A program made the position numbers and the translations under genes. 64,000 nucleotides of DNA. It comes from Methylocystis echinoides. Lineage in GTDB: Bacteria; Pseudomonadota; Alphaproteobacteria; Rhizobiales; Beijerinckiaceae. The stretch spans positions 2,108,501 to 2,172,500 of the forward strand of contig NZ_CP156084.1 in NCBI RefSeq assembly GCF_040687965.1, written 5' to 3'. Of this stretch, positions 24,647-34,851 are shown piece by piece. The notes under the pieces are model-generated. The model did no database searches, was not told the DNA's origin, and was given only the letters and a program-made list of their open reading frames with translations. The stretch's first letter is position 1. Each line of letters begins with the position of its first letter.

Positions 24647-25687
24647 TCAGTAGCCTGTCATCTCGAGATAGCCCTCGCCGCTTTGTGAGCCGGCGATGGA
24701 GATCGGCCCTTCCCAATAAGAGAAGGTCGTTCCCATCCAGCTTTTCGGATTGAGCGGCGAGGTCTCGACATCGAGCCCGTGGCTTTTCACCTGCAGGCGC
24801 CAGCGCGTCGGCACGCTTTTCCCGTTGATCGCCGTCTCGGCGCGCGGCGTCAGCGAGATATCCTCATCGGCCAACAGGCGCGTCGTTCCGTCCGCTGCGA
24901 TCCAGTTGCCTGAACAATGCGTGTCGGCGCCGCGGAAGCGATAGACCATGACTTTCTCGCCGCTCGCCAGATGCAGCGAAAACCAGTCCCAGCCTTTCTG
25001 GTCCGGCGCGAGCGACTGGCTGCTCCACTCGCGGTCCATCCAGGCGCGGCCGGTGACCTTTATCTCACGCCCGTCGAAGGAAAGCGCGCCGTCAACGGAG
25101 AGGAAGGGCGCGCTGTAGTAATGCGAGGCCTGACCCGTGCTCGCTTTCAGGCTGAAGCCCACGTCGCCCTGCAGAACGAATGGGCCTTGGCGCGTCAGAT
25201 CAAGATTATACGAGAAATGCGGGCCGCGCGCCGTGACGCGGGCCTGGGTGAAGCCGTCGTCCTTCGCCTCGAACGCCCAGTCGTCGATAAAGGCCAAGAA
25301 GGGCGCGGCCGCGACGCCGGCCTGCCCGACGCCGCCCCGCGCCATGGTCTGGGCGAATTCATGTCGCGTCGCGCTCGTCGCGGCGGCGTGGCCCATGAAG
25401 ACGTTGCGGTCGCCCCAGCCCGCGCCGGCGCCGGGCTCCAGCGCATGGCGAAAAAGCGTCCATTGCACGCCGTATGTCGCGCCATCGGCGCCTTGCAGAT
25501 TGGCGGTGAGATACCACCACTCGGTGCGAAAGGTCGGATGCGGCCCGTGGTCTTTGGGAAAAACGATGGGGGTTCCGGGCTTCGGCGCGTCGAAGCCCGG
25601 CGCGGGCGAAGAAAGACCGCCATAGCCTTGCGCCTGCGCGAGCGCCGGCAGCAGCAGGCCGAGAAAGGCGAGCTTCTTACCTTTCAT
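24647..25687 (-). CDS. AttH/CrtC-like lipocalin-fold protein
   Basis: A 346-residue exported protein of the lipocalin-like AttH family, related to carotenoid 1,2-hydratase CrtC. It has a signal peptide (MKGKKLAFLGLLLPALAQAQG), the hallmark HPTFRTEWWYLTANLQ, a central WMDREWSSQ and a C-terminal SYWEGPISIAG. The start overlaps the end of the ABC permease gene by 11 bases. With the ABC permease and ATPase it forms a unit like the attEFGH set, thought to handle lipid or lipoprotein transport across the envelope. Substrate unknown. Confidence 0.85.
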   Translation of the reverse strand: MKGKKLAFLGLLLPALAQAQGYGGLSSPAPGFDAPKPGTPIVFPKDHGPHPTFRTEWWYLTANLQGADGATYGVQWTLFRHALEPGAGAGWGDRNVFMGHAAATSATRHEFAQTMARGGVGQAGVAAAPFLAFIDDWAFEAKDDGFTQARVTARGPHFSYNLDLTRQGPFVLQGDVGFSLKASTGQASHYYSAPFLSVDGALSFDGREIKVTGRAWMDREWSSQSLAPDQKGWDWFSLHLASGEKVMVYRFRGADTHCSGNWIAADGTTRLLADEDISLTPRAETAINGKSVPTRWRLQVKSHGLDVETSPLNPKSWMGTTFSYWEGPISIAGSQSGEGYLEMTGY

Positions 25688-28142
25688 TGGCGAAAACCTT
25701 CAAGAGATCGACGGGCGCGCTGCGCGCAAGCCGCAGCGCCGGGACGAGCGCGGCGCATAGCGCGGTGAGCAATGCGACGACGACAACTTCCGCCCATTGC
25801 GCGGGAAAGACATGCATCGGCAAGCGCCAGCCGAAGGCCGCGACATTGACGATGGCGACGAGCGCCCATGTCATGAAGAGCCCGAGCGGAATGGCGACGA
25901 GCGCCGCGCCCCCGGAAAAGAGCAAAATGCGCAAAAGCTCCAGGCCGGCCAGGCGGCGACGCGTCACGCCGATGGCCCAGACCGGCGCAATATGGGCGAT
26001 GCGCAGATTGCTCAGCGTCAGCAGGCTCGAGAACAAGGCGATGGCGGCGACGATGAGCGTTAACGTATCGAGCGCCGCCGTCACCGTGAAGGTGCGCTCG
26101 AAAATGTCCGTCGAGATTCTCTTCACTTCGGAATTGTCGATGAGCCGCGCGATCCGCGCGCCGAAGCGGCGGCGCATCTCCTCCATCACGCGGGCGACGT
26201 CGTCCCGCGCCACGCGCAGCGAATAATGCACGCGCGACGCGTCGCTGAATTGCTGCGCGAGTCGCGCGTGATCGAGACGCATTTGTCCGCGCGGATTGCC
26301 GTAGTCGGGAAAAACCCCGACGATCCGCGCGCGCCACGCGTCCCTTTGCGTTGGGACGTCGATCGTCGATCCAACGCCGACGCCGAGACGGCGCGCGAGC
26401 TGCTCGCTGATCAGGATGGCGTCTTCCTCGTGAAGCGCGCGCCAGGCCCCTGCGCCGCCGTCGAGCAGCGTGAAATGCGCGGAATAGGTTTCATGCGGCG
26501 CGAGGCCGATGATTTCGACCGGCCAGTTGGACAGGCGCGTCTTCGCCCGCCAGACGGGAAGAATTGCTGTGATCTCTGGCCGCTTCTGCGCCCAGGCCTC
26601 AATGTCGGCGGCGTCCGCCGGCGTCGCCGCCTCGTAGTAAATCTCTGCGATCAGCCGTGCGTCGAGCCAGCCGGTGAAGGTCTGGCGGAAGCCTTCGACC
26701 ATGCCGCCGACGCCGATATTCGTGGCGAGCGCCAGCAAAAGCGCCTTGAGGGCGAGCGACAGGCCGGCGATTTCCTGGCGGCCGTCGGCAAAGAACCAGC
26801 GCGCGAGCGGCCGCCGCGCAAAGCGCTCGCCAAGGGCGAGGAGCGCGGCGAGGGCGATCGGCAGGAAGAGCGCCGCCGCAAGCAGGACGGCCGCGATGAC
26901 GAGAAAGCCCATGAGCAGCCCATCCGCCGCGCGATAGAAGACTGCTGCGGCGGTCAGCGCCAGCGTCGCCAACGCGGCTTGGCGCCACAAATAGCGGTAA
27001 TGCGCCGCGCGCCAGGCAATTGGCCGCGCGACCGACAGCACCGGCAGGCGCAATGTCTTTGCAAGGCCGCCGCCGGCGGCGAACAGCGCGCCGGCGCCCG
27101 CCATCGCGAGGCCCGACAGCCAGAATCGCGTGCCGAGCGCGAGTTCGCCGGAGAGCGCCGCGCCATAGAGCCCTTCGAGACTGGCCGCGACGTCGGGCAG
27201 CAGCGCGGCGGCGATGAGATAGCCGCCGGCGACGCCCAATCCGCCAGCAACCAGCGTGAAGAGGAGAAGCTCGCAGAACAGCGCGACGGCGAGCGTCGGC
27301 GCTGAGACGCCGAGCGCGCGCAACGTGCGCACCATGGGCAGGCGCTGCTCGAAGGCGAGGCCGAAGGAGGCCGAGACGATGAAGAAGCCGACCAGAAAGG
27401 CGAGCAGGCCGAAGGCGGTCAAATTGAGGTGAAAGCTGTCCGTGAGACGCGACAGGTCGCTTTCCTCGTCGGGTTCGACGAGTCGCAGATCCTCGACCGC
27501 GAGGTCGCGCAGCCGCGCCGCGTCGAGCGGCGTCTCGGGCGAGACGAGCAGCCGCGAGAGCCGCTCGGGCTTGTCGAGCGCTTTCTGCGCGACGCCGATA
27601 TCGACGATAAGCGTCCCCGGCGGCGCCGCCTCCAAAGCGGCGACAGGCGGCAGCCGGAAGCCGCGCTCCGTCGTCGCCTGCGCGCCCTCCGCCAACTGCA
27701 GCGCGCTCAACGTCTCTGGGCTGGCGAAAGCGCGGCCCGCGCCGGTGAGAATTTTCTCGGCCTCGTCGTTGTCGCGCAGGGGCCCAAGCGGCGTCGAGCG
27801 CGGAAGCGTGAGCGGCTCGACGCCAATGAGCCGGGCGTTCTTGTCGCCAATGCGCAGGGCGCCTTCGAGCGCCGGCGAGACCTTCACGCCCGCGCGTCTG
27901 AGCTTGACGAAAACCTCCTGCGGGAACGGGCCGCCGCGCGCCCCGACGAGGTTTTGCGTCTCGCCGCCGGAGAAGACGCGGGCCGCGCTGTCGTAGCTCT
28001 TGCGCGCCTGGGCGTTGAGCGCCTGCACGCCGCTCCACAGCGCGGTGGCGATGGCGAGTCCGATCACGAGCGTCGCCAGATTGGCCTTGTGGCGGCGCCA
28101 ATGGCTCATGAGCGCAAGAAAGGTATAGAGCGCCTCTCTCAT
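25677..28142 (-). CDS. FtsX-like ABC transporter permease (large)
   Basis: An 821-residue permease with two FtsX/MacB-type halves. It has an N-terminal helix (about 17-42) and a large periplasmic loop to about 235, then helices near 238-265, 285-315, 335-360, 390-435 and 460-480. A second periplasmic domain runs about 500-690, and three final helices follow. This matches LolC/LolE-like and AttF/AttG-like permeases that move lipids or lipoproteins from the outer leaflet rather than pump through a channel. The gene overlaps the upstream ATPase stop by 4 bases and the AttH start by 11. Confidence 0.88.
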   Translation of the reverse strand: MREALYTFLALMSHWRRHKANLATLVIGLAIATALWSGVQALNAQARKSYDSAARVFSGGETQNLVGARGGPFPQEVFVKLRRAGVKVSPALEGALRIGDKNARLIGVEPLTLPRSTPLGPLRDNDEAEKILTGAGRAFASPETLSALQLAEGAQATTERGFRLPPVAALEAAPPGTLIVDIGVAQKALDKPERLSRLLVSPETPLDAARLRDLAVEDLRLVEPDEESDLSRLTDSFHLNLTAFGLLAFLVGFFIVSASFGLAFEQRLPMVRTLRALGVSAPTLAVALFCELLLFTLVAGGLGVAGGYLIAAALLPDVAASLEGLYGAALSGELALGTRFWLSGLAMAGAGALFAAGGGLAKTLRLPVLSVARPIAWRAAHYRYLWRQAALATLALTAAAVFYRAADGLLMGFLVIAAVLLAAALFLPIALAALLALGERFARRPLARWFFADGRQEIAGLSLALKALLLALATNIGVGGMVEGFRQTFTGWLDARLIAEIYYEAATPADAADIEAWAQKRPEITAILPVWRAKTRLSNWPVEIIGLAPHETYSAHFTLLDGGAGAWRALHEEDAILISEQLARRLGVGVGSTIDVPTQRDAWRARIVGVFPDYGNPRGQMRLDHARLAQQFSDASRVHYSLRVARDDVARVMEEMRRRFGARIARLIDNSEVKRISTDIFERTFTVTAALDTLTLIVAAIALFSSLLTLSNLRIAHIAPVWAIGVTRRRLAGLELLRILLFSGGAALVAIPLGLFMTWALVAIVNVAAFGWRLPMHVFPAQWAEVVVVALLTALCAALVPALRLARSAPVDLLKVFANER

Positions 28143-28852
28143 GCCGACGCGAGCGCCCCCGCTTCCAGAACCACGCGGCGCTCGAGCCGCGCCGCGAGCC
28201 GCGCGCTATGCGTCACCATGAGGAAAGCGCAGCCCGTCTCGGCGACGAGGTCGAGCGTCAGCGCCAGCACTGCGTCCCCCGCCGCCTCGTCGAGATTGCC
28301 CGTCGGCTCGTCGGCGAGCAGCAGCTTCGGCCGCACGGCGAGCGCCCGGCCGACGGCGACGCGCTGCTGCTGGCCGCCCGACAACTCCTCGGGATAGCGC
28401 GACTCGAGCGCCGCGAGGCCGAGCCGATCGGTCAGGCGCTCTTGCCAGAGCGGATCGAAGCGACCGGCGAGCCGCGCCTGAAAGGCGAGATTTTCCGCGA
28501 CCGTGAGGCTGGCGATGAGGTTGAACTGCTGGAAGACGAAGCCAACCGTCTCGCGCCGCAGTCCCGCGCGCGCCGCCTCGGACAGGCGGCAAATATTGAC
28601 GCCGTCGATGAAGATCGCGCCGCCGTCGGCGTCGTCCAACGCCCCGATGAGGTGGAGCAGGGTGCTCTTGCCGCTCCCCGACTCGCCCATCAACGCCAGG
28701 GTTCCGCCTGCGGCAAGCGACAGGTCGACGCCCGCGAGCACGGGCAGGGGCCCCTGCGGCGTTGCATAGGATTTGCGCAGACCGACGACGCTGAGCAAAG
28801 GAGATATCGGATTGCGCGCAGTGGACTCGGCGTTTGCCGTACAGGCGTTCAA
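28139..28852 (-). CDS. ABC transporter ATP-binding protein (LolD/MacB type)
   Basis: A 237-residue ATPase partner of the FtsX-like permease. It shows Walker A GESGSGKSTLL, Q-loop FVFQQFNLI, signature LSGGQQQRVAVGRAL, Walker B LLLADEPTGNLD and the H-loop MVTHSARLA. The frame starts at TTG 28852 with no clear SD; a start nearer 28798 is possible, and nothing is lost from the ATPase fold either way. It is the first gene of the three-gene operon with the permease and the AttH-like protein. Confidence 0.9.
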   Translation of the reverse strand: MNACTANAESTARNPISPLLSVVGLRKSYATPQGPLPVLAGVDLSLAAGGTLALMGESGSGKSTLLHLIGALDDADGGAIFIDGVNICRLSEAARAGLRRETVGFVFQQFNLIASLTVAENLAFQARLAGRFDPLWQERLTDRLGLAALESRYPEELSGGQQQRVAVGRALAVRPKLLLADEPTGNLDEAAGDAVLALTLDLVAETGCAFLMVTHSARLAARLERRVVLEAGALASA

Positions 28853-28973
28853 GCGGCGGGCCTTCTGGCTGGCGGTTCAGGACGCGAACCTGCCCGGCAG
28901 GTCCGCATCCTGATATAGGCGAAAGCCTCGCGCGGCGCCCGTCGGCTTTAGGACATTTACGTCAAAAAGCCGG

Positions 28974-29450
28974 TCAATGAGCGCCCTCGGCGAGCGCCGC
29001 GATCACAGGCCAGCCGACGCTCCCCGCCGGATCGACGTCCGCGAGAATTCTCAGGAGCGCGTCGGCGGCCGACCGATCGCCGCGCTTCAGTTCGATGAAG
29101 CTCAACGCCTTGAGGGTGAAGAGCGCGAAACGCGCCGGCCCGTCCGCATGGGATTGGCCCTTCGGCCAGAGCTTGGGATCGCCGGGCCAGCCCGCCTGCC
29201 GCGCCGCTTCCCGCAGGCCTTCCAGGGCCGCGGCTTTGGCGGTTTCGAGATTGCCCATGTAAGTGTGGATTTTATAAAGGCAGAAATAGGCGGGAAGGGC
29301 CTCCGGCGCGAGGTCGAGCGCCTGTCGGAAGAGGCGATCGGCGCGCAGCCTGTCGCTTCGATACGCCACGACGCCCTGTTGCAGGAGCGTATCGACCGGG
29401 CCGGGCAGGCCGCCAAAATCGACGCCTTCGGCTTCGCGAAAAATATCCAT
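28974..29450 (-). CDS. Small TPR-like hypothetical protein
   Basis: About 158 residues from the ATG at 29450 (MDIFREAEGVDF); a longer start at 29501 gives 175 residues, and neither has a strong SD. The central part, with DTLLQQGVVAYRSDRLRADRLFRQALDLAPEALPAYFCLYKIHTYMGN read at about residues 20-68, has the helix-pair spacing of tetratricopeptide repeats. A second pair covers the C-terminal half (FIELKRGDRSAADALLRIL). It is soluble and likely a protein-protein adaptor. It is divergent from the DNA repair operon at 29647. Confidence 0.7.
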   Translation of the reverse strand: MDIFREAEGVDFGGLPGPVDTLLQQGVVAYRSDRLRADRLFRQALDLAPEALPAYFCLYKIHTYMGNLETAKAAALEGLREAARQAGWPGDPKLWPKGQSHADGPARFALFTLKALSFIELKRGDRSAADALLRILADVDPAGSVGWPVIAALAEGAH

Positions 29451-29551
29451 GTTGGTTGCAATCCATCCAAGGTGTTTCCCGATGAGACGGCACGCAAACA
29501 TGGCGCCAGCAATCTGGCGCGAAGCTTACTTTGTCGCGCCCAAACGGCGAA

Positions 29552-29588
29552 GCCTCGACGACGCCTCGACGACGCCTCGACGACGCCT
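29552..29588. repeat. 11-bp tandem repeat before the exonuclease gene
   Basis: Three perfect copies and a partial fourth of GCCTCGACGAC, in the divergent spacer about 60 bases before the exonuclease start. Confidence 0.9.
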
Positions 29589-29646
29589 TGCCGGACTTCT
29601 CCGCAAAACCCATTTTGACAGTCGAGCATCATAGCGCAGCGACTGG

Positions 29647-30666
29647 ATGGATCTGATCACCGCGACGCCGCAGGGCCTCTACTGCCCGAGAGGCGACTTC
29701 TACATCGACCCCTGGCGGCCGGTCGCGCGCGCCATTATCACCCATGGCCATTCGGATCATGCGCGCTGGGGTTCGGAGCGCTACCTTTGCCAGCGCGACT
29801 GCGCGCCGATCCTGCGTAAGCGCCTGGGCGATATTTCCGTCGAGGCGGTCGATTATGGTCAGCGGATCGATATTAATGGCGTGGCCGTCTCGCTTCATCC
29901 GGCCGGCCATGTGCTGGGCTCGGCGCAAGTGCGCGTCGACCATGGCGGGGAGGTCTGGGTCGCCTCCGGCGACTACAAGACCGAGCCCGACGGGGTGAGC
30001 GCGCCCTTCGAGGCGCTGCGTTGCGATGTTTTCATCACGGAATCGACCTTCGGCCTGCCAATCTATCGCTGGCGTCCGCAGGCGGATATCATGACCGAGA
30101 TCAATGATTGGTGGCGGGAAAACGCGGAAGCTGGCCGCGCCAGCGTCATTTTTGCCTATGGGCTCGGCAAGGCGCAGCGGCTCCTCGCCCATCTCGATCC
30201 CGCCATCGGCCCGATCGTCTCTCACGGCGCCATCGAGCCGATCACCGACATCTACCGCGCCCAAGGCGTCGCGCTGCCGCCAACGACGCTCGTTTCTCAG
30301 ATGAGCGGCAAGGACGCCTTCGCCCGCGCCCTTATTGTTGCGCCGCCCTCCGCCGCTGGGACCGCCTGGATGCGTCGCTTCGGCGATTATTCGGACGCCT
30401 TCGCGAGCGGCTGGATGCAGATCCGCGGGAACCGGCGCCGGCGCGGCCTCGACCAGGGGTTTCCCCTGTCCGATCACGCCGACTGGCCCGGCCTTCTCGA
30501 CGCGATCCACGCGACCGGCGCGACGCGTGTTTACGTCACCCATGGCGCCGCTGGCGCGCTGACGCGCTACCTGCGCGAAACCGGCCTCGACGCGCGCACG
30601 ATGCATACCGAATATGGCGAGGAGGAAGCGGAGAGCGGGGCGCAGGACGCGCAGGAGGCGTCGTGA
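29647..30666 (+). CDS. Ligase-associated MBL-fold DNA exonuclease
   Basis: A 339-residue metallo-beta-lactamase/beta-CASP-type nuclease found with ATP-dependent ligase and Lhr-type helicase in proteobacteria. The metal motif ITHGHSDHARWG (HxHxDH) is near residue 35. Later metal ligands lie in HPAGHVLGSAQV and SGDYKTE, and the beta-CASP part ends SDHADWPGLLDAI and YVTHG. Its role is nucleic-acid end processing in DNA repair. The stop overlaps the ligase GTG start (GTGA). It is the first gene of a four-gene operon. Confidence 0.9.
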   Translation: MDLITATPQGLYCPRGDFYIDPWRPVARAIITHGHSDHARWGSERYLCQRDCAPILRKRLGDISVEAVDYGQRIDINGVAVSLHPAGHVLGSAQVRVDHGGEVWVASGDYKTEPDGVSAPFEALRCDVFITESTFGLPIYRWRPQADIMTEINDWWRENAEAGRASVIFAYGLGKAQRLLAHLDPAIGPIVSHGAIEPITDIYRAQGVALPPTTLVSQMSGKDAFARALIVAPPSAAGTAWMRRFGDYSDAFASGWMQIRGNRRRRGLDQGFPLSDHADWPGLLDAIHATGATRVYVTHGAAGALTRYLRETGLDARTMHTEYGEEEAESGAQDAQEAS

Positions 30667-32393
30667 AGGCCTTCGCCGCGCTCTATCGCGCGCTTGACGC
30701 CGCGACCGCCATCAAGCGCAAGCAGCAGGCGCTCGGAGACTATCTGCGCGCCGCCATGGATGACCCGACCGAACATGCGAGCGCCGCCTGGGCGGTTTAT
30801 TTTCTCGCCGGCGGCAAGCCGCGCCAGCTCGCGCCGACAAAGTTGCTGCGCCGCCTCGCGCAGGAGGAGGCCGAGCTTCCCGAATGGCTTTTCGACGAAT
30901 GCTATCACGCGGTCGGCGATCTTGCCGAGACCCTGGCGCTGCTCTTGCCGCTCGGCGGCGCGATCGAGGAGGTCTCGCTCGACGCGTGGATGCGCGTCCG
31001 CCTTCTGCCGCTGCGTCTATTGCCGGAAGAGGAGAAATACGCGCAGCTCTGTGAATGGACCCGCGCGCTGCCGCAGCCGCAGCGGCTCGTGTTCTTCAAG
31101 CTCATTACCGGCGAACTGCGGGTCGGGGTTTCCCGGCTGCAGGTGACCCAGGCGCTGGCGCTCGCCGCCGGCGTCGATCAGACGCGCATGGCGCAACGCA
31201 TGATGGGCTATACGCAGGCGGGGCGCGCGCCGACCGCCACGGATTTCGCGGCGTTGACCGCGCCCGCAAGCGCCGACGAAGACGCGGCGTTGAAGGAAGG
31301 CCAGCCCTATCCCTTTTATCTCGCGCATCCTTTCCAGCGGCCGGTCGAGGAGATGGCCGAGGTCCTGGGGCCCGTCGACGACTGGATCGTCGAATGGAAA
31401 TTTGATGGCGTCCGCGCCCAATACGTCCAACGCGGCGGGCGCTTCGCGCTGTGGTCGCGCGGCGAGGAGCTTGTCACGGACTCCTATCCCGAGCTGGCCG
31501 AACTTTCCCGCTGGCTTCCAGACGGCGTCGCGCTCGACGGCGAACTCGTCGTGATGCGCACGGAGGGAGCCGCCTCGCCGCAGGATCTTGCAGGACTGCG
31601 ACCCTTCGCGCTGTTGCAGCAGCGTTTGGGGCGCAAGGTCGTCACCGCGAAAATCTTGCGCGAGCTGCCGGTCGCGTTCATCGCTTACGATCTTCTCGAA
31701 CAGGACAGCGCCGATCTGCGACCGTCTCCGCAGATCGAACGGCGCCGGCTACTCGAGACCTTCATCGCCGGCGCCTTGTCGCGCGCTTGCGATTTCGGCG
31801 TCGCTCTGCCGCTGCGCTTGAGTCCTCTCCTGACAGCGCCGGACTGGCCGTCGCTTTATGCAAGGCGCGAGGACGCGCGCGCGCTCGGCGTCGAGGGCAT
31901 GATCTTGAAAGCGCGCGCCGGCGCTTATGGCGTCGGGCGTCGCAAGGGCTCCGATCGCGACAATGTGTGGTGGAAATGGAAGCTCGATCCGATGAGCGTG
32001 GACGCGGTGCTGATCTACGCCCAGCGCGGCCACGGGCGGCGCTCCGGCGTATATAGTGATTATACGTTCGCCGTATGGAGCGATTCGCCGGAGGCGCGCG
32101 AGCGCATGCTCATTCCCTTCGCCAAGGCCTATTCGGGGCTGACAGATGAAGAGATGCGCGCGGTCGACGCCATCATTCGCAAGACGACGGTTGAAACTTT
32201 CGGCCCGGTGCGCAGCGTGAAACCCACGCTCGTCTTCGAACTCGGCTTCGAAGGCATCGCCGAGAGCAAGCGTCACAGAAGCGGCGTCGCCGTGCGTTTC
32301 CCGCGCATGCTGCGCTGGCGGCTCGACAAGCCGGTTGAAGAAGCCGACACGCTGCAGACGCTGCGCGAACTCTTGCCGGCGCAACATGCTTGA
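30663..32393 (+). CDS. ATP-dependent DNA ligase
   Basis: A 576-residue ATP-dependent ligase. The open frame runs far upstream, but GTG 30663, overlapping the exonuclease stop, gives a normal N-terminus ([16 protein letters not shown], after the initiating residue). It has an N-terminal DNA-binding domain (1-200), then a nucleotidyltransferase domain with the adenylated lysine in [10 protein letters not shown]. Other motifs are LDGELVV (motif III type), [10 protein letters not shown] (IV) and [15 protein letters not shown] (V). A C-terminal OB fold contains the [15 protein letters not shown] and PRMLRWR stretches. It seals nicks in the repair pathway shared with its neighbours. The helicase start overlaps its end by 8 bases. 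Confidence 0.92.
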   Translation: MKAFAALYRALDAATAIKRKQQALGDYLRAAMDDPTEHASAAWAVYFLAGGKPRQLAPTKLLRRLAQEEAELPEWLFDECYHAVGDLAETLALLLPLGGAIEEVSLDAWMRVRLLPLRLLPEEEKYAQLCEWTRALPQPQRLVFFKLITGELRVGVSRLQVTQALALAAGVDQTRMAQRMMGYTQAGRAPTATDFAALTAPASADEDAALKEGQPYPFYLAHPFQRPVEEMAEVLGPVDDWIVEWKFDGVRAQYVQRGGRFALWSRGEELVTDSYPELAELSRWLPDGVALDGELVVMRTEGAASPQDLAGLRPFALLQQRLGRKVVTAKILRELPVAFIAYDLLEQDSADLRPSPQIERRRLLETFIAGALSRACDFGVALPLRLSPLLTAPDWPSLYARREDARALGVEGMILKARAGAYGVGRRKGSDRDNVWWKWKLDPMSVDAVLIYAQRGHGRRSGVYSDYTFAVWSDSPEARERMLIPFAKAYSGLTDEEMRAVDAIIRKTTVETFGPVRSVKPTLVFELGFEGIAESKRHRSGVAVRFPRMLRWRLDKPVEEADTLQTLRELLPAQHA

Positions 32394-34851
32394 GCGGATC
32401 GACGCGGCGGACGCGGTTGCGCAATTGTTCAAGGCGCGCGGCTGGCGGCCCTTCGACTTTCAGAAAGACGTTTGGGCGCGCATGGCGGCGGGCGAGAGCG
32501 GCCTGCTGCACGCCACGACCGGCTCCGGCAAGACCCTCGCCGTCGCGCTCGGCGCCTGGCACGCGCTGCTTCAGGAAGAGGTCCAGGGCCTGACATTGCT
32601 CTGGGTCACGCCGATGCGCGCGCTCGCCGCCGACACGATGCGCGCGCTCGGCGAGGCGCTCGACGCTTTGGAGACGCTTGATCCGACGAGCCCGCGCTGG
32701 ACCCGGGGCCTTCGCACCGGCGACACCTCGTCCAGTCAGCGCGCCGCGCAAAGCCGCAAGCCCCCGACGCTCCTCGTCACGACGCCCGAAAGCCTGTCGC
32801 TTCTGCTCTCGCGCGAGAATGCGCAGGACTATTTTTCACATCTTCGCTTTGTCGTCGTCGACGAATGGCACGAGCTCCTGGGCAACAAGCGCGGCGTGCA
32901 GACTCAGTTGGCGCTGGCGCGCCTGCGCCGCTGGCGTCCCGGCCTCGTGACCTGGGGCATGTCGGCGACGCTTGGCGATCTTCAAGCGGCAAAACGCACG
33001 CTGCTCGGGCCGCGCGGCGCGGGGGCGCTCGTCGAGGCGCGATTGAAGAAGAAGCTCATCATCGACACGCTCATCCCCGACGCGCCGGAGCGTTTTCCGT
33101 GGGCCGGCCATCTCGGCGTCAAAATGGCCCCGCAGGTCGTCGCCGAGATCGAGGCGCACAAAAGCACCCTCGTCTTCACCAACACACGCGCGCAGGCGGA
33201 GCTGTGGCGGCAACATCTGTTGCGGCTGCGTCCCGATTGGGAAGATTGCGTCGCCATCCATCACGGTTCGCTTGCGCAGGAGGAGCGCGACGCGGTGGAG
33301 CGAGCCCTGAAGGTCGGCGACCTCAAGGCGGTCGTCTGCACCTCCAGTCTCGATCTCGGCGTCGATTTTCTTCCTGTCGAGCGCGTGCTGCAAATCGGCT
33401 CGCCGAAGGGCGTGGCGCGTCTGCTTCAACGCGCCGGCCGCAGCGGCCATGCGCCGGGCCGCGTCTCGCGCGTGACGATGGTCCCGAGCCACAGTCTCGA
33501 ACTCGTCGAATCCGCCGCGGCGCAGGCGGCGATCCGCAGGGGCCGCGTCGAAAGCCGCGTCTCGCCGGTCGCGCCGCTCGACGTGCTGGCGCAGCATCTC
33601 GTGACGGTTGGAATGGGCGGCGGCTTCCTGCCTGATGATCTCCTGGCGGAAGTGCGCGAGACCGTCGCTTACGAAACTCTCTCGGACGAGAGCTGGCGCT
33701 GGTGCCTCGATTTCGTCCGGCAGGGCGGCCCGACGCTGCGGGCCTATCCCGATTACCGCCGCGTCGTTCCGGACGCCAAGGGCGTTTGGCGGGTGCGCGA
33801 CAAACGGCTTGCATTGCGTCACCGCCTTAACATCGGGGCCATCGTCTCCGACGCGAGCGTCATGGTGCAATATGCGCCGCGCGGGCAGAAGCTCGGGACC
33901 GTCGAGGAAAGCTTCGTTGCGCGCATGAAGCCCGGCGACAAGTTCTGGTTCGCCGGCCGGTTGCTCGAACTCGTGAGCGTGCGCGACCTTACCGCCTTTG
34001 TGAAGAAGGGGGCGGGCGGCGGCGCGACGCCGCGCTGGATGGGCGGGCGCATGCCGCTGTCGACGACGCTCGCCGACGAAATGGTCGAAACCCTCGCGCG
34101 CGCCGCCGAAGGCGACATCGCCTCTCCGGAAATGCGCGCGGCGGCGCCGCTCATCAAATTGCAGCAGCGCTGGTCCGCCTTGCCGACTCCGCAGACGCTG
34201 CTCGCCGAGACGCTGAAATCGCGCGAAGGCTGGCATCTTTTTCTCTATCCCTTCGCGGGGCGCAATGCGCATCTGGGTCTCGCGAGCCTCATCGCCTGGC
34301 GCGCCGCGCAGATCGCGCCCGGCACGTTCTCCATCGCCGTCAACGATTACGGCTTCGAATTGCTGAGCGCCGGCGCGCGCGACTGGGCGGCTGATCTGCC
34401 GCGCCTCATCGCCGCCCACAGTCTCGGCGCGACGCGCGACGAGGTCGTCCAGAGCCTCAACGCCGCGGAACTCGCCCGCCGCCGGTTCCGCGATATCGCA
34501 CAAATCGCCGGGCTCGTGATCACGGGCTATCCCGGCGAACGCAAAAGCGCACGGCAGTTGCAAGCCTCGTCCAGCCTGTTCTACGACGTCTTTCGCAAAT
34601 ACGATCCCGAGAACGGCTTGCTGCAACAGGCCGAGCGGGAGCTTTTGGAAGACGAGCTCGACGTGCGGCGGCTGCATGAGGCGTTGACGAGAATGAACGC
34701 GCGGCGTCTGGACTGCGTCGCTTTGAGGCGCTGCTCGCCCCTGGCCTTTCCGCTCATCGCCGAGCGCTTCCGCGAGAGCCTGAGCACGGAAAGCTTCAAC
34801 GCCCGCATCGAGCGCCTGCTCGCGCAGCTCAATTCCGCCGCCGACGCATGA
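32386..34851 (+). CDS. Ligase-associated Lhr-type DEAD/DEAH helicase
   Basis: An 821-residue superfamily 2 helicase of the Lhr-core type. The start at ATG 32386 removes a basic upstream extension and overlaps the ligase stop. Helicase motifs: Q-motif region FDFQKDVW, Walker [11 protein letters not shown], Ia [10 protein letters not shown], DEx[31 protein letters not shown] and [21 protein letters not shown]. The C-terminal winged-helix and Lhr-specific part runs from about 430 ([26 protein letters not shown]). It unwinds or reanneals DNA/RNA-DNA substrates in repair together with the nuclease and ligase. Confidence 0.93.
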   Translation: MLERIDAADAVAQLFKARGWRPFDFQKDVWARMAAGESGLLHATTGSGKTLAVALGAWHALLQEEVQGLTLLWVTPMRALAADTMRALGEALDALETLDPTSPRWTRGLRTGDTSSSQRAAQSRKPPTLLVTTPESLSLLLSRENAQDYFSHLRFVVVDEWHELLGNKRGVQTQLALARLRRWRPGLVTWGMSATLGDLQAAKRTLLGPRGAGALVEARLKKKLIIDTLIPDAPERFPWAGHLGVKMAPQVVAEIEAHKSTLVFTNTRAQAELWRQHLLRLRPDWEDCVAIHHGSLAQEERDAVERALKVGDLKAVVCTSSLDLGVDFLPVERVLQIGSPKGVARLLQRAGRSGHAPGRVSRVTMVPSHSLELVESAAAQAAIRRGRVESRVSPVAPLDVLAQHLVTVGMGGGFLPDDLLAEVRETVAYETLSDESWRWCLDFVRQGGPTLRAYPDYRRVVPDAKGVWRVRDKRLALRHRLNIGAIVSDASVMVQYAPRGQKLGTVEESFVARMKPGDKFWFAGRLLELVSVRDLTAFVKKGAGGGATPRWMGGRMPLSTTLADEMVETLARAAEGDIASPEMRAAAPLIKLQQRWSALPTPQTLLAETLKSREGWHLFLYPFAGRNAHLGLASLIAWRAAQIAPGTFSIAVNDYGFELLSAGARDWAADLPRLIAAHSLGATRDEVVQSLNAAELARRRFRDIAQIAGLVITGYPGERKSARQLQASSSLFYDVFRKYDPENGLLQQAERELLEDELDVRRLHEALTRMNARRLDCVALRRCSPLAFPLIAERFRESLSTESFNARIERLLAQLNSAADA

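Noticed and set aside
26599-28101. A 500-residue frame on the same strand as the ABC permease
   Set aside because: It is a different reading frame of the same DNA, Arg/Ala-rich, while the permease frame has proper membrane segments.
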